This document shows positions 1 to 11,821 of a DNA stretch of 64,000 nucleotides, one piece after another. The position numbers were made by a program, and so were the translations under genes. The stretch comes from Paragonimus skrjabini miyazakii (Eukaryota > Platyhelminthes > Trematoda > Plagiorchiida > Troglotrematidae): the NCBI GenBank assembly GCA_014338405.1, contig JTDE01000196.1:1-64000 (forward strand), given 5' to 3'. Below the pieces are notes generated by a model, which was given only the letters and a program-made list of their open reading frames with translations, ran no database searches and was not told where the DNA came from. Numbering within the stretch: the stretch's first letter is position 1; every line of letters starts with the position of its first letter.

Positions 1-2780
1 ACTGAAATGATAGCGATTGTACTGAATTTACAACGTCAAGATTTGGTAATGCGAAAACAACTTAAGTTGGCTTTGTAATAAATAATGAGAGCTTCTAATT
101 GAATTATGAAAATGTAATCACTATTCTTTTTTTGGGTGGCTCAAAAGTTTGATCCAGTTCAGTTTGTCTCCTGAACTTTTGAAAATCACAATGAATCCGC
201 CCAACCTGGTTGATCTGTCACCTTTTCCGACAAGAATTTCCATTGGTTACACAAGCTGCCCCTTCGATCACCTTTATAGACCAATAAGGTGGCACTCACA
301 ATAAGTCCGATTTGCCTATAGCTCCATGATCATGCCATTACTGTTCACAGTAGTGAGGTAACAAGAATGAAAATGCTATCGATCGGATAGGGGATGGATG
401 TAGTACAGCAGTGCAGAGATGGTCAAATACCCCAATGGATTAGTTGGATATCTGACAGATCAGTAACATCTGATAGGGATATTAATCAATGGTACGTCTT
501 GTACTACGCGGCAGATATGCTTCAGTATGAAATCTTGCTTACAACTTTTTGTTTCCAGTCAAGACTTTCTTGACGTAGACAATAAGAGCACCTACCTGAA
601 CATCTCTCACAGGTGTGTCGTACAGTTTTTAGGGTGAATAAGGAGAAGGTTGTCAAAGATAGGCTTGGTTTTGAGGATAAAGCTAAAGCCTTCTGCTACC
701 AATCGAATTGATTAAAGTAGCCGTGTTGTATAACAAGCAGTTTCGTTGCGAGTAGTATATTATTCACAGGCGACATTCAGGAACAAAAGGACAAGCTCCG
801 AACACTAAGAAGAGACTATCGGAATAGTGTGTACGCGTTATGAGAGAAGTTCTACGAAGGTCATTGACAACGTACTGTCACCCAGTGTATGGGAATGCAT
901 GTCTGCCTTGCAAATGAGTGTACGCGTTTGTGGTCCAATTTTTGACATGATTTGTACGGGAGTTTACGCAATAAACGAATTCTCAAGTCAAGCGTCTTTT
1001 GCGGTCACAACAGCCGTCCGCTGTTGAACCTATGAACATCTCATTTGCTTTTACGACGCTCCGGGCAGACATTTAACTTATGAATTGGTCAATCCACATG
1101 CAATCCGGGAAACAAAGGGTCGACGGTTTGCAGCTGCCGTTTTGATCCATGTCCGATCGGTTGGTCAAGCTCAGCCTGGTGATGGATCCCGAGCTTGAAA
1201 ATATGTTTGGATTGAAATAATTCTGCGACTCTACAAACGAACGTGTTATTAATTACAAGGAACAAATGTCAGTCGTTCGCGATGGTAGTCCCATTTAGAA
1301 ACGTAAATGCTTTTCAAAGAAATCCAAGCGGGCAGACCACATTGTGCATGTGTCACATTCGATTAACAACTAATTAGTTCAGTAAAATAAAATTGGTTGG
1401 AAAAGTCATAATGATCGGTTTGTTGATTAAAACAGGGGCTACAAATGGATGATGAAATTTGTTTCATTTCGGCGATTAACAATGTTATAGCTGCTTTTGT
1501 GAAGATGAACTGGGGCGCTTGCGTTTGAATGAGGAGACGATGGTTATAACGGCGTATTTAAACATGATTAGTGAGATATTACTGTTCGTACTGCCACAAA
1601 TCGCGCGGTTTTTTTTGGTAGGTCAGTTATTAACCCAACATTACAATGATTCTAAGCATGCCAATATTTCTTTCTAACAACTCTCTTGGCTGTCACGGTG
1701 CCCAGAGTTAAATCCTCTCAAGCTTTCTCGACCTCACTTACGGAAAAAGCACGCAGGATCTAAAGAATGTATTTGAAAAGCTGTCGGATAAGTCAGTTAA
1801 TCAGTTTTTATTTAAATTATATGAATATCTACTTTAAAGGCCGACAGAGTTAATCAAAGCAAAGCACTGTTGTATTCGTCATTAAGTGGTTCACCACCAA
1901 ATTCGAGTTAAAATTGCGCCATATGTTTGTGCATCCGGACGCTGTTTGTATATTCTTTAAATATTATTGGTAATACTGTTCAATAAAATGCACTTATTGT
2001 TCATTATGAGGGTGACTTCTGTTACTGTTTTATTCCAGTGCCATGTAACCATAGCAATCGAACTTTCGTTGATGTCTGTGCGTTTTAAATCACTGTAATT
2101 TCCTCAGAACAGACTTAATGGAAAAACTGCTCGTTGCTACCAAGACTTAGTTGACATAAGACGGATAAGTGGATATAACGTAGTTCTTCCAGTAATTTTC
2201 ACCTGAGTTTAATTGATGGTATCATGTGAGAATATCGTTTCGCCTGGATGACTCATTTTCTTTCGTCTTAAAATATTTCATGTAACTGAAGTGATTTCCA
2301 AGGCGTACTCCGTCTTTATATCACTGTTTGTTATAATGGAACTTGATCAGCCAACCAATACCTGATTGGGTCTCATGATTGGCGGAGCAAAAAAAAGAGT
2401 TTGTAACGTTGTGACACAGATCGGTTGGCAGTTCAAACACCGCTGTCAAAAGTTGACCGACTGACAGCATGATTCACGTGATGTAAACGAATGGATGTGA
2501 CGTAATAAAGTCCTGAACTGGTTCCTCACCCGTGGTGACAGTTTTGTTTGCTACCGGTATGTGTACGCACACACCGACTTATCACATAGCAAACTAGTTT
2601 TTATCGTCAGCTGGCGTTTTTGTTACTGTGTGAACCGTAGTTCTCGTATGGAAATTGTACTGCTACCAATGAATTATTTGTACTGTTATGTTCACAGAAA
2701 ATGCGGTTACGGAATTTTGTGTATCTGATTTTTGTTGATGTTATGTATATCTTATGTTTTTACTTGTCATATTCATCCAG
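1..2780. other. No supported gene; upstream intron or flank of the WDR36-like gene
   Basis: Stop-filled in all frames, with no long open frame that looks coding. Earlier exons of the WDR36-like gene must lie here or before the window. The only spliced-exon candidate is 559-612: a pyrimidine-rich acceptor (tttttgtttccag), 54 nt with a single open phase reading QDFLDVDNKSTYLNISH, and a CACAG/gtgtgt donor. Its phase does not join directly to the exon at 2781, and the peptide does not match the part of WDR36 expected here, so it is not called as a gene part. Confidence 0.5.
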
Positions 2781-2970
2781 TCGATGAGATCATGCGGACT
2801 CTGAAGTCAATTGGCCCAAGCGCATTGGATTTGGAAATTCGTCTTCTTGCTGTTTCTGCAGAAGAAGAGTTGGCAGCCCATGTTTCTTTGAAGGATCCGA
2901 GTTGTAGCTCAAACTTCGTTGATACCACGCGTGATAGACTGCATGGATTTCTCAGATTACTTATTAATAG
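2781..2970 (+). CDS. WDR36: WDR36/UTP21 homologue, penultimate exon (partial gene)
   Basis: WDR36 (yeast Utp21) is a nucleolar WD-repeat protein of the U3 snoRNP, needed for early 18S rRNA processing. This exon encodes the start of its C-terminal Utp21 domain. The translation contains LKSIGPSALDLEIRLL, matching the family's conserved 'L-x-S-x-GPS-x-I/L-E-x-E-L/I-R-x-L' segment just before the final helices. The exon is bounded by an acceptor (attcatccag) and a donor (AATAG/gtttgt). It is 190 nt: two bases completing a codon, 62 codons, then AG, which is completed by the A opening the exon at 6146. Across that junction the reading is LINR-FERNLDVDLACV, aligning with the family's 'DRKRDFELAQAYLALFLKLH' helix. 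All WD repeats are upstream of the window or in unrecognised exons. Confidence rests on motif order and exact phase. Confidence 0.8.
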
Positions 2971-5900
2971 GTTTGTTTCTGTTGTGTTGTTTTCAGTCTT
3001 CATTGTGGTTTTTGTGAATTTGACGGAGATTGTAATTTACTTTGAGCGATCAACTCGTAGATGCTACGACATGAATGTATTCCTAAGCAATTTTAAGTTT
3101 CCAACCATTTTGCAACAATTTTGAGATTGTTCGTAATAATCTCCACTTATCAAACGGCATGTGCGCGTCTGTAGAAAGAGCAGAAACTGCGGATCGCATT
3201 GTTGACTCTATTACTGTAGATTTTGCTATGATAATGTAGCAGTTGCTGTGCGTTTTCAACTCAGTTAACTACCACTTTTAGCCCTAGTTCATCCCTGGAA
3301 ATATGTGGCTGTTGTTTTTAACTGTCTTTCATCATTTTAAGACAAGATTAAGTTTGTAATATTTTCTCACAGAATAACAGGACGTTCGCATTGTTTTTGC
3401 ATTGGCTCATGGATCGATTGATTGGAACGCATATACTGATCAAATACATTGTTACGTTTTCATAAGCTATAACACATACTTGCCGATGTGCTCTTGCTCT
3501 CGACAAGCCTACCTGACCCTTTCCATGGGTGTCACTAGTTTTTGAAAGTCAGACACGCTCATACGGTCAGGTTATGTACGTGGAAATAGAGGTCAGAATC
3601 AATGTCCATAGATGAATCCTCATTTTATGGTGGATTGTCAGGCCGGAGGTGTGAGCGTTCTAACACTCGGTGGAATACCTCGACGCAGGGAGAGTTACTT
3701 CCAAAAACCCACAACGAGCGGATGACGGACAACGGGGGCAATCGGATGAGTCCCGCCCGTTGGTCCGATCCGGTCGAGCGATGACTCATCCGATTTCCCC
3801 CGTTGTCCGCCATCCACTTGTTGTGGGTTTTTGGACATAACTCTCCCCGTGTCGAGGTATTCCACGGAGTGTTGGAACGCTCACACCTCCGGTCTGACAA
3901 TCCATCACAATTTATTTAACAACCAGTAAGTAAAAGCGATGATGACTGGTCATGAAGATCACTTCTACGAGCTGAAAAGTGATCGCTTTGTAATTGGTCG
4001 AAACGATTTACCTACTAACCTTACATTATAGTTGTTGATACTGATAGGAATTTGGGACTTAAAAACTTTCACATGATAATCTACGTTCTCGGATTTTTTC
4101 TGAAATCCACTGGATTACATAGTACCTCCAGTTGGTAACTCTGTAGTATGTGCCGGTGAAAAATCATCAATGTTGTTTATGTTGTAAGTTGCCGTGGGCA
4201 ATTTGTTTTCTTCTCCACGTAATCATTTCTCTTTATGCAATCGTTCTTCGCATGTTTTGTGGTGTTTTGTTCTCCATTGTTTGTTGTGATACTTATACCA
4301 TCTGCATGTAATTATTGATGGTCCTTAGTTACGAAACTGATAAGCTTGGACCCGGACAATTTCGCTGGCTTTTATCTCCTTAATCCTATCTCGTGTATGG
4401 CAGATTAGATTTGACGCAGAAGCGAACCTATTAGGTTCGGCACATGTTCCATTTCTTCAGGTTGACTCCTGAAAAAGATTTAAAATAACCGATATCAGTA
4501 TTATACGGAATTGAACATGAAATGACGATATCCAAGCTTCTGAAGGATATAGAGTAAGCAATTGGCGCGTGACTTGTTCGTTTCCCGTTTAGTTCGAATG
4601 GACGCAATCTACTTTGCAGCTTACACTAACTCGGCTTGATGGACGCGAAATGAGTTTGATGAATTTTCAAGCAACACCCACAACCGGTTTTGTCCTTGTC
4701 TGAACACACCAGCCGATTCTCGTTTGGGCTGTCCTCATCTACTGTGTCTAAATAGGAGTGCGGTCGGCCACGACCGAGGTGTCTGTTTGTATGTGGGAAC
4801 CACTGAGGTGAAGCCACTTTTTTGTATCATGTCTTGTCCAAAGAGTTATGTGGGAGGGTTGAAGTGTGTAATGCGTTAATACGGTAAGTCAGTCGTACTA
4901 TGTTGCACCGATGCACGTAGCTACCCGTTTTGCTTCGGATGTGTCAGTGAGTGACAGTAATTTGTTTGTACATTGTAAGTTAATGCCGATGTATCTTAAG
5001 AGCGTACTTCGTTTTGCTCGTTACTCATCTTAACGGAGGCAGGGAATTTATTAGATTGTGTTATTTATCCACCGAACAAGCTTTACTGTTTTAGTGCGTT
5101 GAAATTGCGATTCGATATTGAGGAGAACGAACTGACCACGTAGCTTTTAGCTAACATGCTCTAGTGTATTGCATTTGTATGTCGCGCAAGGCAGGTTCTA
5201 CCGTGGTTGTCCGATTCGGCCCTGACCAACATCACTTCAGTGTTACGTCTGGAAAAGGACACACTGTGTTCATGAGCTTTTGAATCGTTTCTATTTTCCC
5301 ACGGAAGCAGATTAGCTAAATGCCACCGAGTATAAGTGACCCTTAGCTCATTGCCGTCACTGGGTGCATTGAATGCTTATCAGCGCAGGTGATATATTAG
5401 ATCGACTGACGCATCGTAAGTTTCCTAATCGTGTAAACACAATCGGGTAGTGTGCGTCATTTTTGAAAATGTTTTAGCTCGTACTTAACTTCCGATAGTC
5501 GCTTGTTTAAATGTTTGACCAGGAGGTGTTCATAAATCTCTAACTCCACATACCTACACACATCACATGCTAAAGTTGTAATGTTTCTGACAGACGTCAG
5601 AATAAATGTAGCTTATCCCTCTTCACTCTTATAATGCGGAAAATCGTGGTTGCCTGGAGAGACTATCCAAATCTCGTGACTCAGCAACGTTAACCTAAGA
5701 GGTAAAAAGTGACACTGTTCCTTTGATCAATCCCGCCGAATGCAATCACGTTTTTACGCCACATTGTACCCTGCGGAATGCATAATTACCTTTTCCATGG
5801 TATTGGATGACGTGACAGCGTTCACTACTTGCTTTTTTTCTAGAGGTGGCTTCACTGTAACTGGAGACCGTTTTACCGGTTGTTCCCTTCTAGTCTGATG

Positions 5901-6145
5901 TTCTGGTACGTTTTCCGCTAATCGTTTCTAGTCACTCTACGCCCTGAGAAATCTATATTTTAGCGGGTTTACTCATCTACGTCAGTGCAGTAAGCAAATC
6001 CGCCTCTTACGTTAACGCTGCAGAAATGACTGTGTTACTGGCCTCAAATTTAATGTTACAATCCGAGGGCTTGGCAGTAGATTGGCTCACCAAAACAGTT
6101 ACCGGTTTTATTTACCGATATCATTTATTCGATTGTTATCTTTAG
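2971..6145 (+). other. WDR36: Intron of the WDR36-like gene
   Basis: GT at 2971 and AG at 6144-6145 (gttatctttag) delimit a 3.2-kb intron. It contains the large foldback at 3628-3907. The rest (2971-3627 and 3908-6145) shows no recognised element; the short open frames in it look like chance. Confidence 0.7.
3628..3907. repeat. 280-bp foldback (inverted repeat) element inside the WDR36 intron
   Basis: The left arm 3628-3751 and the right arm 3784-3907 are both 124 nt and are reverse complements with about 12 mismatches and no gaps (about 90 percent by eye). The spacer is 32 nt (3752-3783). It is more GC-rich than the surrounding intron. Each arm, read inward on its own strand, keeps the same open frame (RRCERSNT, then WNTST, PKTHN, DNGGNRMS). 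A transcript of the intron would form a long, nearly perfect hairpin. It could be a MITE/foldback transposon or an inverted pair of copies of another repeat. No clear target-site duplication is visible. Confidence 0.9.
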
Positions 6146-6455
6146 ATTTGAACGCAATCTAGATGTGGATCTGGCCTGTGTTTGTCTCGAAAGTCTTCTC
6201 CTTCGACACGGGGACCTGCTTCTCGTGAAACCTAGCGATCACGTGCAGATCAGGGCCTCCGATAATGTTGGCGATCAAATCCATGCATTATTGTCCGCCG
6301 AACACGTGGTAAACAAGCCACCGTTAACTGTCGAGCTGGTTTCAAAGGCAATTGCAGCCAAAACCAAAGCTGCCAACCTGCTCACTCGTCGTTTAACCCG
6401 CAGTATATGTTTGGTTGACTTTATTCGTAATCCTACTACTACCCTCCACTTCTGA
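6146..6455 (+). CDS. WDR36: WDR36/UTP21 homologue, terminal coding exon
   Basis: The exon opens after tatctttag. Its first base completes the codon left open at 2970 (AG|A, Arg), followed by 102 codons and TGA at 6453-6455. The start, FERNLDVDLACVCLESLLLRHG, matches the 'RDFELAQAYLALFLKLHLKML' segment of WDR36. The end, ANLLTRRLTRSICLVDFIRN, matches the family's last helix ('LQSLFNQSMCILNYLKSALL'). The protein ends about ten residues beyond that helix, so this is very probably the true C-terminus. A middle stretch (VKPSDHVQIRASDNVGDQI) looks lineage-specific. Codon use is more GC-rich than the surrounding DNA. No lesion is seen, so the gene is likely functional. Confidence 0.8.
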
Positions 6456-7639
6456 TAAATTGCCGAGTTGATGGTCTGCCTGAGGTGTAAATAGATACGT
6501 GTACATGATTTTGAAGTTTTGTTTTGATATTTTCTTGGATTTACAGTAATGGTTGTTAATATTATTAATCATAATGTACGCTGTTCGTTTAGGGCAATCT
6601 GGGGCGCGAACCGTTGTTGAAAAACCTGATTGATCACGATTTTAAGTTACAACTATCAGTCTCAATAAGTGCTCCTACCAGTTTGACTTGCTACAAATAG
6701 CGACTGTTTTGGTTTAGCAATTGCGTGCACCGTGAGGGAAGATCTAAAATCGATGTGTAGTCTGTCTGGCGAGACCTTCCAGATTTTGTGGTGTTATAAA
6801 GTGATTTTCTTGGACTTAATGGTCTACTCATACTTCATTAATTGTAGAATGTTTATCGTTTCACTGGATTCTGTTCTACTCAATAGTCTGCTGAGGCGCT
6901 CTAGCGATTCTGTAATCTGTTCTTGTATTATCACGCACACTAGGGGCAAGAGTCCTTTTGATTCGTTAGACAGAGATGAAGTGAAATGGATCATATAAAA
7001 AGGCACAGCGTGAGTGTCATACACATGGTATAGTATAACAAGTCCGTCAGTCGACGAAAAAAGTGCTGTTTTACTGTCAGTCTCTGTAAGCACAGTGATC
7101 TGTGGTTAATTAGCTATTCGAAGGAACCACAGAACACCTTATTGTCAGGAGTCCATATTTCCTGTTTTTACTGCTAATTGGGGCTTAATAAAGATGAAAA
7201 TGTACACAAGTAACTTGATTGTTACAGATTCGTTTTTACCATATCAATCATATTCCGCTAATGTGTCAATTATTGCTTACGCTAGTATTGACATTTATTC
7301 ACCTTTACCAATGGACTGAAGGTTCCAGTTATGCAAATTATGGGCGCGATGAAAAAATGTGGAGATTTTTGGCTTGTATCAGCAGCTTTTAGTTCACTAT
7401 AATCGTCTGTCACTACGAGATTGGACTTTGACACGGTGTGATGGTTTGCGCATTTCGATGACTTGTTGGGCTAAACCAGATGGTGTGACGACTACATAGA
7501 ATCACTCATATCTGGTAGGTCAGTAGATAGAGGTTTGACAAACTACAGTCTGCTGATCCTCCAGGTTGTGGGTTAGAAGGAGGTTGGAATCTTTTTCCGG
7601 AAAAATCTGCCATACACCCGCTACCTTAACATACGAACT
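6456..7639 (+). other. Probable 3' UTR and downstream flank of the WDR36-like gene
   Basis: There is no coding signal. The first canonical polyadenylation hexamer I see after the stop is AATAAA at 7187-7192, which would give a 3' UTR of about 740 nt; use of this site is inferred. The overlapping open frames at 6732-7093 on both strands have no recognisable family. Confidence 0.4.
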
Positions 7640-9411
7640 TTCGGGTCAAAAGCTTTAATGAGGAATCCTAATCATTCCGCTGTCTAGGTCTGCTTACTCG
7701 ATACATTTTGGTTGGCTCCACGGCCACCGCTACCGATCATATTGGAGTAGGCATAGTTGTCAGCACCATGGCCGCAGTTACACTGGTAGATTGGATTCCC
7801 GTTAGCCATAAACAGTGTCGTCCACTTAGACTAGCTCTAGACGCAAAACCTTCAGAAGTCTTTTCATTATATCTGCTTATGTCCCAATTGACTGTAGTGA
7901 CATCGACGTCAAGGACGCGTTTTATTCGAATACGGCCACTCTCCTTCGGTCGACGCGTAGTTCTTGCCGGAGGTATGAATGCCCAGGTAGACTGTCTTGG
8001 TGATGTCGAGTCTCGTTTAGATGACAAGTTTGGGATAACATCACATCGCTTGAATAATGATAAGTGGCTATGCGTTGAGCATAAGCCATTCTTAGCCAGC
8101 ACTAGTTTTAGACATGTGTGCGTCATTGTGTTATACTTGGTGTTCCTCTGTTTCGAATCAGACTTGGTTCCAGACAGACCACACAGCTGTTAATTATAGG
8201 TTGCGTAGCTCTATTCAGGATTGTTGTTCTTATTAGAGCACATACTTAAATTCAGGTCATGTGGTAATACGTTGCTGTTTTGTTATTTTTGCTGGGTGAC
8301 CACCCCACCGGCAGCATCGGTTGGTTGTTGAGGAACTGGCTATACCGTCAATAAAACAGTAGTACCAAACTCAAACTAGGCTAGAAGGCAGGCTTAACCA
8401 TTCTTACTTCGAAGATCCTATTAGCTGCCGGACTGAGATCTCATGGACCATCAATTAAGCAAATACTGTAGCATGCGGAACGGTAGTTTGTGAGTCGAAC
8501 AAACATTGGATCCCGGAGACATTCCTACTGGCAATTTAGGAGATACCTGTAGGAAACTAAAACGTAGCCTAAACGCTGATCGTGAGACTTGGTTAGTAGA
8601 GAAAGTTAAGGAAGTGGGAACCGCTTTTGCTTCAGGGATCACTGACAAACTCTTCAAGCTTATCCGTGCTACTGATCCCAGGCGACCGTCCCTTAGTGAA
8701 GCTATCAGCGAGAGAGAGATGACACACTCATCCATAATAAGTCCAGAAGGTTAGAGCGCTGAGCGGATCAATTTGCCTGGCCTCCTGCTTCTATTGTGTT
8801 GCCGCCACAAACTTATGATGTAACACCCTGGTCGGTAGATTTGGAGCGACCCACCAAGACTGGTCCGGAATTGCTTTTCGGCTCTCAAACGTAATTGAGC
8901 TGCTAGCCCAGATGATCTGTCGGCGCTTTTCGTAAGAGGAGGCCTTAAATCGGTTGTTTCAACTTGTATGGAAGACGGAGACCATCTATCCATGCTGCGA
9001 CCATTCGATTATAGTTCCCATATTCAAGAATGGAATTCAAGGCCCTTGAGAAAACCATAGGGTACTAAGTTTGACCCCAGCTATTATTAGGGTTTTGACA
9101 TCTACTATACTTTGTCGACTCATTGCAGTCGTGGAGGTATAAGTTAGGGAAGGGCAGACAAGGTTTTGCCCTGGGTGAGGTTGTATTAATCAATTTCTCA
9201 CTCTAAGTCAAAATCCAGAACGGCGTCATACACACCGCCGACCAACATTTTCTCGGACCGTTAAGGTGTATTCGATCTGCAGTTTTAACGTCTAATTCAG
9301 GTTCGGAGGTTTAGATTGTTTTACACTGAACACCACCCGCACTTGTTCACAGCCTTCGCCTAAACGTAGAAGTGTACTCATGAAGTCTGTGAACATACTG
9401 TCGATGCCCTA
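7640..9411 (+). mobile_element. RTE-type LINE copy 1, 5' segment (endonuclease and start of RT), decayed
   Basis: RTE LINEs encode an APE-type endonuclease followed by a reverse transcriptase. Endonuclease remnants run from about 7690 to 8130: HIGVGI, then TLVDWIPV, then GGMNAQVDCLGDVESRL, then FLASTSFRH, in the order seen in fluke RTE elements (family motif 'GDMNAQVG'). The linker and early RT follow from about 8480 (WLVEKVKEVGTAFASG, then FAWPPAS and VTPWSVDLE). The nucleotide sequence of 8770-9411 runs parallel to 14040-14670 at roughly 80-88 percent identity by eye. Several frameshifts and stops. Homology stops at about 9411 and resumes, with only about 8 nt of the element missing, at about 11822, so the two segments are one interrupted copy. 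Confidence 0.8.
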
Positions 9412-11821
9412 CGGTTTATATTTAAAAATATATTTAACACGTGAAAATTCACAAGGAATGGCACGCGTGCCTCGTTATGAGAAGAAAATTAATCTGACCT
9501 GCACACAAAGTATGTGATCACTTTCTGAAAATGGGAATGATGCTAACCAAACCCAAATTACCAGGAAAAACTCTGCTGACCCAGAGTTTCTGGAGCAGAG
9601 CCGTCAGCTTTTTAACTAAGGCTGGACTACCACTTGTAAAAGGGCGGGGGGGAGTTTGTTTGGGTCGGGGCCTTGTGAAACTTCAGAGGGGCAGAGAAAC
9701 GCCAGCAGACCAATGGGCACAAGTAGAGCTCAAAGGCGTAGTCAATAGCACTGAACTACTGTTGGAAGTACTCAAGCCAATGTCCTAAACATCGTTGCAG
9801 ATTATGAACAGGCACACCACTGGCCCGACAGATTATCTCGTTTATATCTGGCTTCCTTCCACTCGTTGCTTAGACGAGATGGAAATGATTTCGAGAGGTC
9901 CCGGTAACAGAGGCTTGTTGCATCTCAGCAGTGCGTTGTGTTTATCAGGCACCGTAATTCTTTCATAATTGCATCCGGAGTTCCAAGTGAGTAGTTTTGC
10001 AAGCCCAGTTAAACTCGCTGCTAGATGGAATATTCCGGTGAGCGTCAAGAAGTTCCGGTAATTGCATAGAGACCCGGTGGTTAGCAGCCGAACGAGCAGT
10101 AGCGTCGCACGATACAGTACCACACTCATGCATGGCGTAACAACATGTGTCCATTGTGTTTCAGTGTTGTCTGGTAGGTGAGGACTTAGACTAGAGGCAG
10201 GTGCGCTCTGGTGAGTGTAAGGCGCTCGTATCCCTGCTCTGTCAGATACGTCACTTTGTTGGACAATGAGATAGTCTCTTACGAAAACGCTGAGGAAACA
10301 TGACACACAACAGTGCATGATCGGAATCCATACAAGTGGTCCAGACTGAATATGCAGTCTTGGAAACGGCAACACCATTGACAGCTGACGGATACGTGGT
10401 AGGTCTGTGTTCATGATTGATTTTGCGATGGAGGTGGCCCGGTGGTGCATTGATGCCTAGAACGTTTAAAATCAGTACCTATCAGAAACAGACCGTTATC
10501 AGCAGGGAGCTGCAACAAACGTTCACCACTGTCTGTTAGACGAGTAACACAAAAGTGAGGGTCACCTAAGTCACGCTCGGCAAGACTTAGCCTGGCCATT
10601 TGAGCGTTCAAGTCTTCAGCCGGTACTGCGAGGTCCGTGAGTCACACGGTGTATGGAAGTTCAGTGAGCTGGTAATAAAAAACTTCTTTGACTACGTGTG
10701 GACTACAATCTGTAAAAGCATATGTCGGAACGGGAAGCAGGCAGCGTTTGTGATGACGCTTCTCGATGGTCCAACCACACCGAGTCTGACAGCACAAAGA
10801 CGGTTGTCGACTGACATTCAATCAAACAGCGATTTATCCACGTATGAACCTAGGGCAATTCCAACACTGGCTTGAGCTGCAGAGCAACCAGACAAGCGTA
10901 CAGTGCACATACCTAGTGGAACCACCGACGGAAACTGAAATGTAGCACTGTATTAGAATCATGAAGCCATGTTTCAGTGAGACAACAGATATCGATGGCA
11001 CGTGTCTCCAAAGTACATGCAAATACTGTCTGTTGGCCTACTTGTAAGAATGTTCGGAAACTGAAGGTGATGCGCATAAATGGTGCTCAGGAGACAAGCA
11101 GTGGCCTGTCCGTTAGGTAATTATATTACCTCGGTGTGAGGCACACCATCATTCTGGCTATGACTAACGTCGCAATCGGCAAATGGGGTAAGTCTGTAGT
11201 GTTTGCTCGAAAACTGGATTAGGATTTCACTAAATATAGAGTTGCTTGAAAAAAGGGTTAAGAAAAACAAATTGGTTTGGCGCGTTAAAATTTGACTTGG
11301 GAACAAAACCGGCCACCGACACCTGGGCCAGAAAGTCCTGACAGGAAGACGAGACAAAATTCACTTTATGTGTTCATTTCTAGGTTTACCGTTGTGAAGG
11401 CAAAATACTTCTCGGTTATCCAGACCGAAAAGGAGGTTTAGTTTATTGAGCTCCCCCGGACCCTTTGGTTGAAAAGATACCTAACCAGCAGGACGAAGCA
11501 CGGAGCTAACAGTTCGTTGTGTAGTGGTTCGGTTCATATGCTCTTCAGACGGAATTCATCCATCCAGGATGTAAAATGTATCCTGCAAGAAATCGCGACG
11601 GGAGCAAGGTAGCAGTTCCAAAATTCACCAACGATGGCGTATCTGATGTTGTAGATATATCCAGTCAAGGAGTCCGGGATATTGAGACGCTTGCTTCCTG
11701 TTGCGGGGGACCAGTGACCAAACTGGTTCATACGCCGTTCGAATGGGGTCTAGCCATCTAAGGTACCCGTCACATTTCGGCTACCCAATGGAGCTAGTGG
11801 TCTTTGAAATGATTTGTGTGC
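9412..11821. mobile_element. 2.4-kb insertion splitting RTE copy 1
   Basis: This stretch has no counterpart in the uninterrupted RTE copy at 14.0-16.0 kb, where positions matching 9411 and 11822 are about 8 nt apart. It contains the minus-strand RTE-B fragment (9520-11075). About 700 nt at 11080-11770 may be the RTE-B 5' UTR, and about 100 nt of AT-rich DNA lies at the left edge. I see no obvious target-site duplication. Confidence 0.65.
9520..11075 (-). mobile_element. RTE-B LINE fragment (complete endonuclease region, start of RT), decayed, nested
   Basis: Read on the minus strand from about 11075: MRITFSFRTFLQVGQQT (endonuclease start), SVGIALGSYVD, DNRLCAVRLGVVGPSR, PTYAFTDCSP, then DLNAQMARLSLAERDLG near 10611, followed by DSGERLLQLPADNGLFL and about 10 kb a linker (LLDAHRNIPSSSEFN). 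It ends with ALVKKLTALLQKLWV and IIPIFRK near 9530, the first RT block. At least three frameshifts and several stops. The 202-codon open frame at 9842-10450 on minus is one frame of this degraded stretch, not a separate gene. It differs from the host RTE by roughly half its residues, so it is another family. It keeps its 5' part and lacks its 3' part, the reverse of normal LINE truncation. Confidence 0.8.

Noticed and set aside
7737..8126. 129-codon minus-strand open frame
   Set aside because: Antisense of the RTE endonuclease remnant on plus.
9842..10450. 202-codon minus-strand open frame as a novel gene
   Set aside because: It overlaps the degraded RTE-B endonuclease and linker in a different frame; RTE motifs read in the other frames across the same interval.
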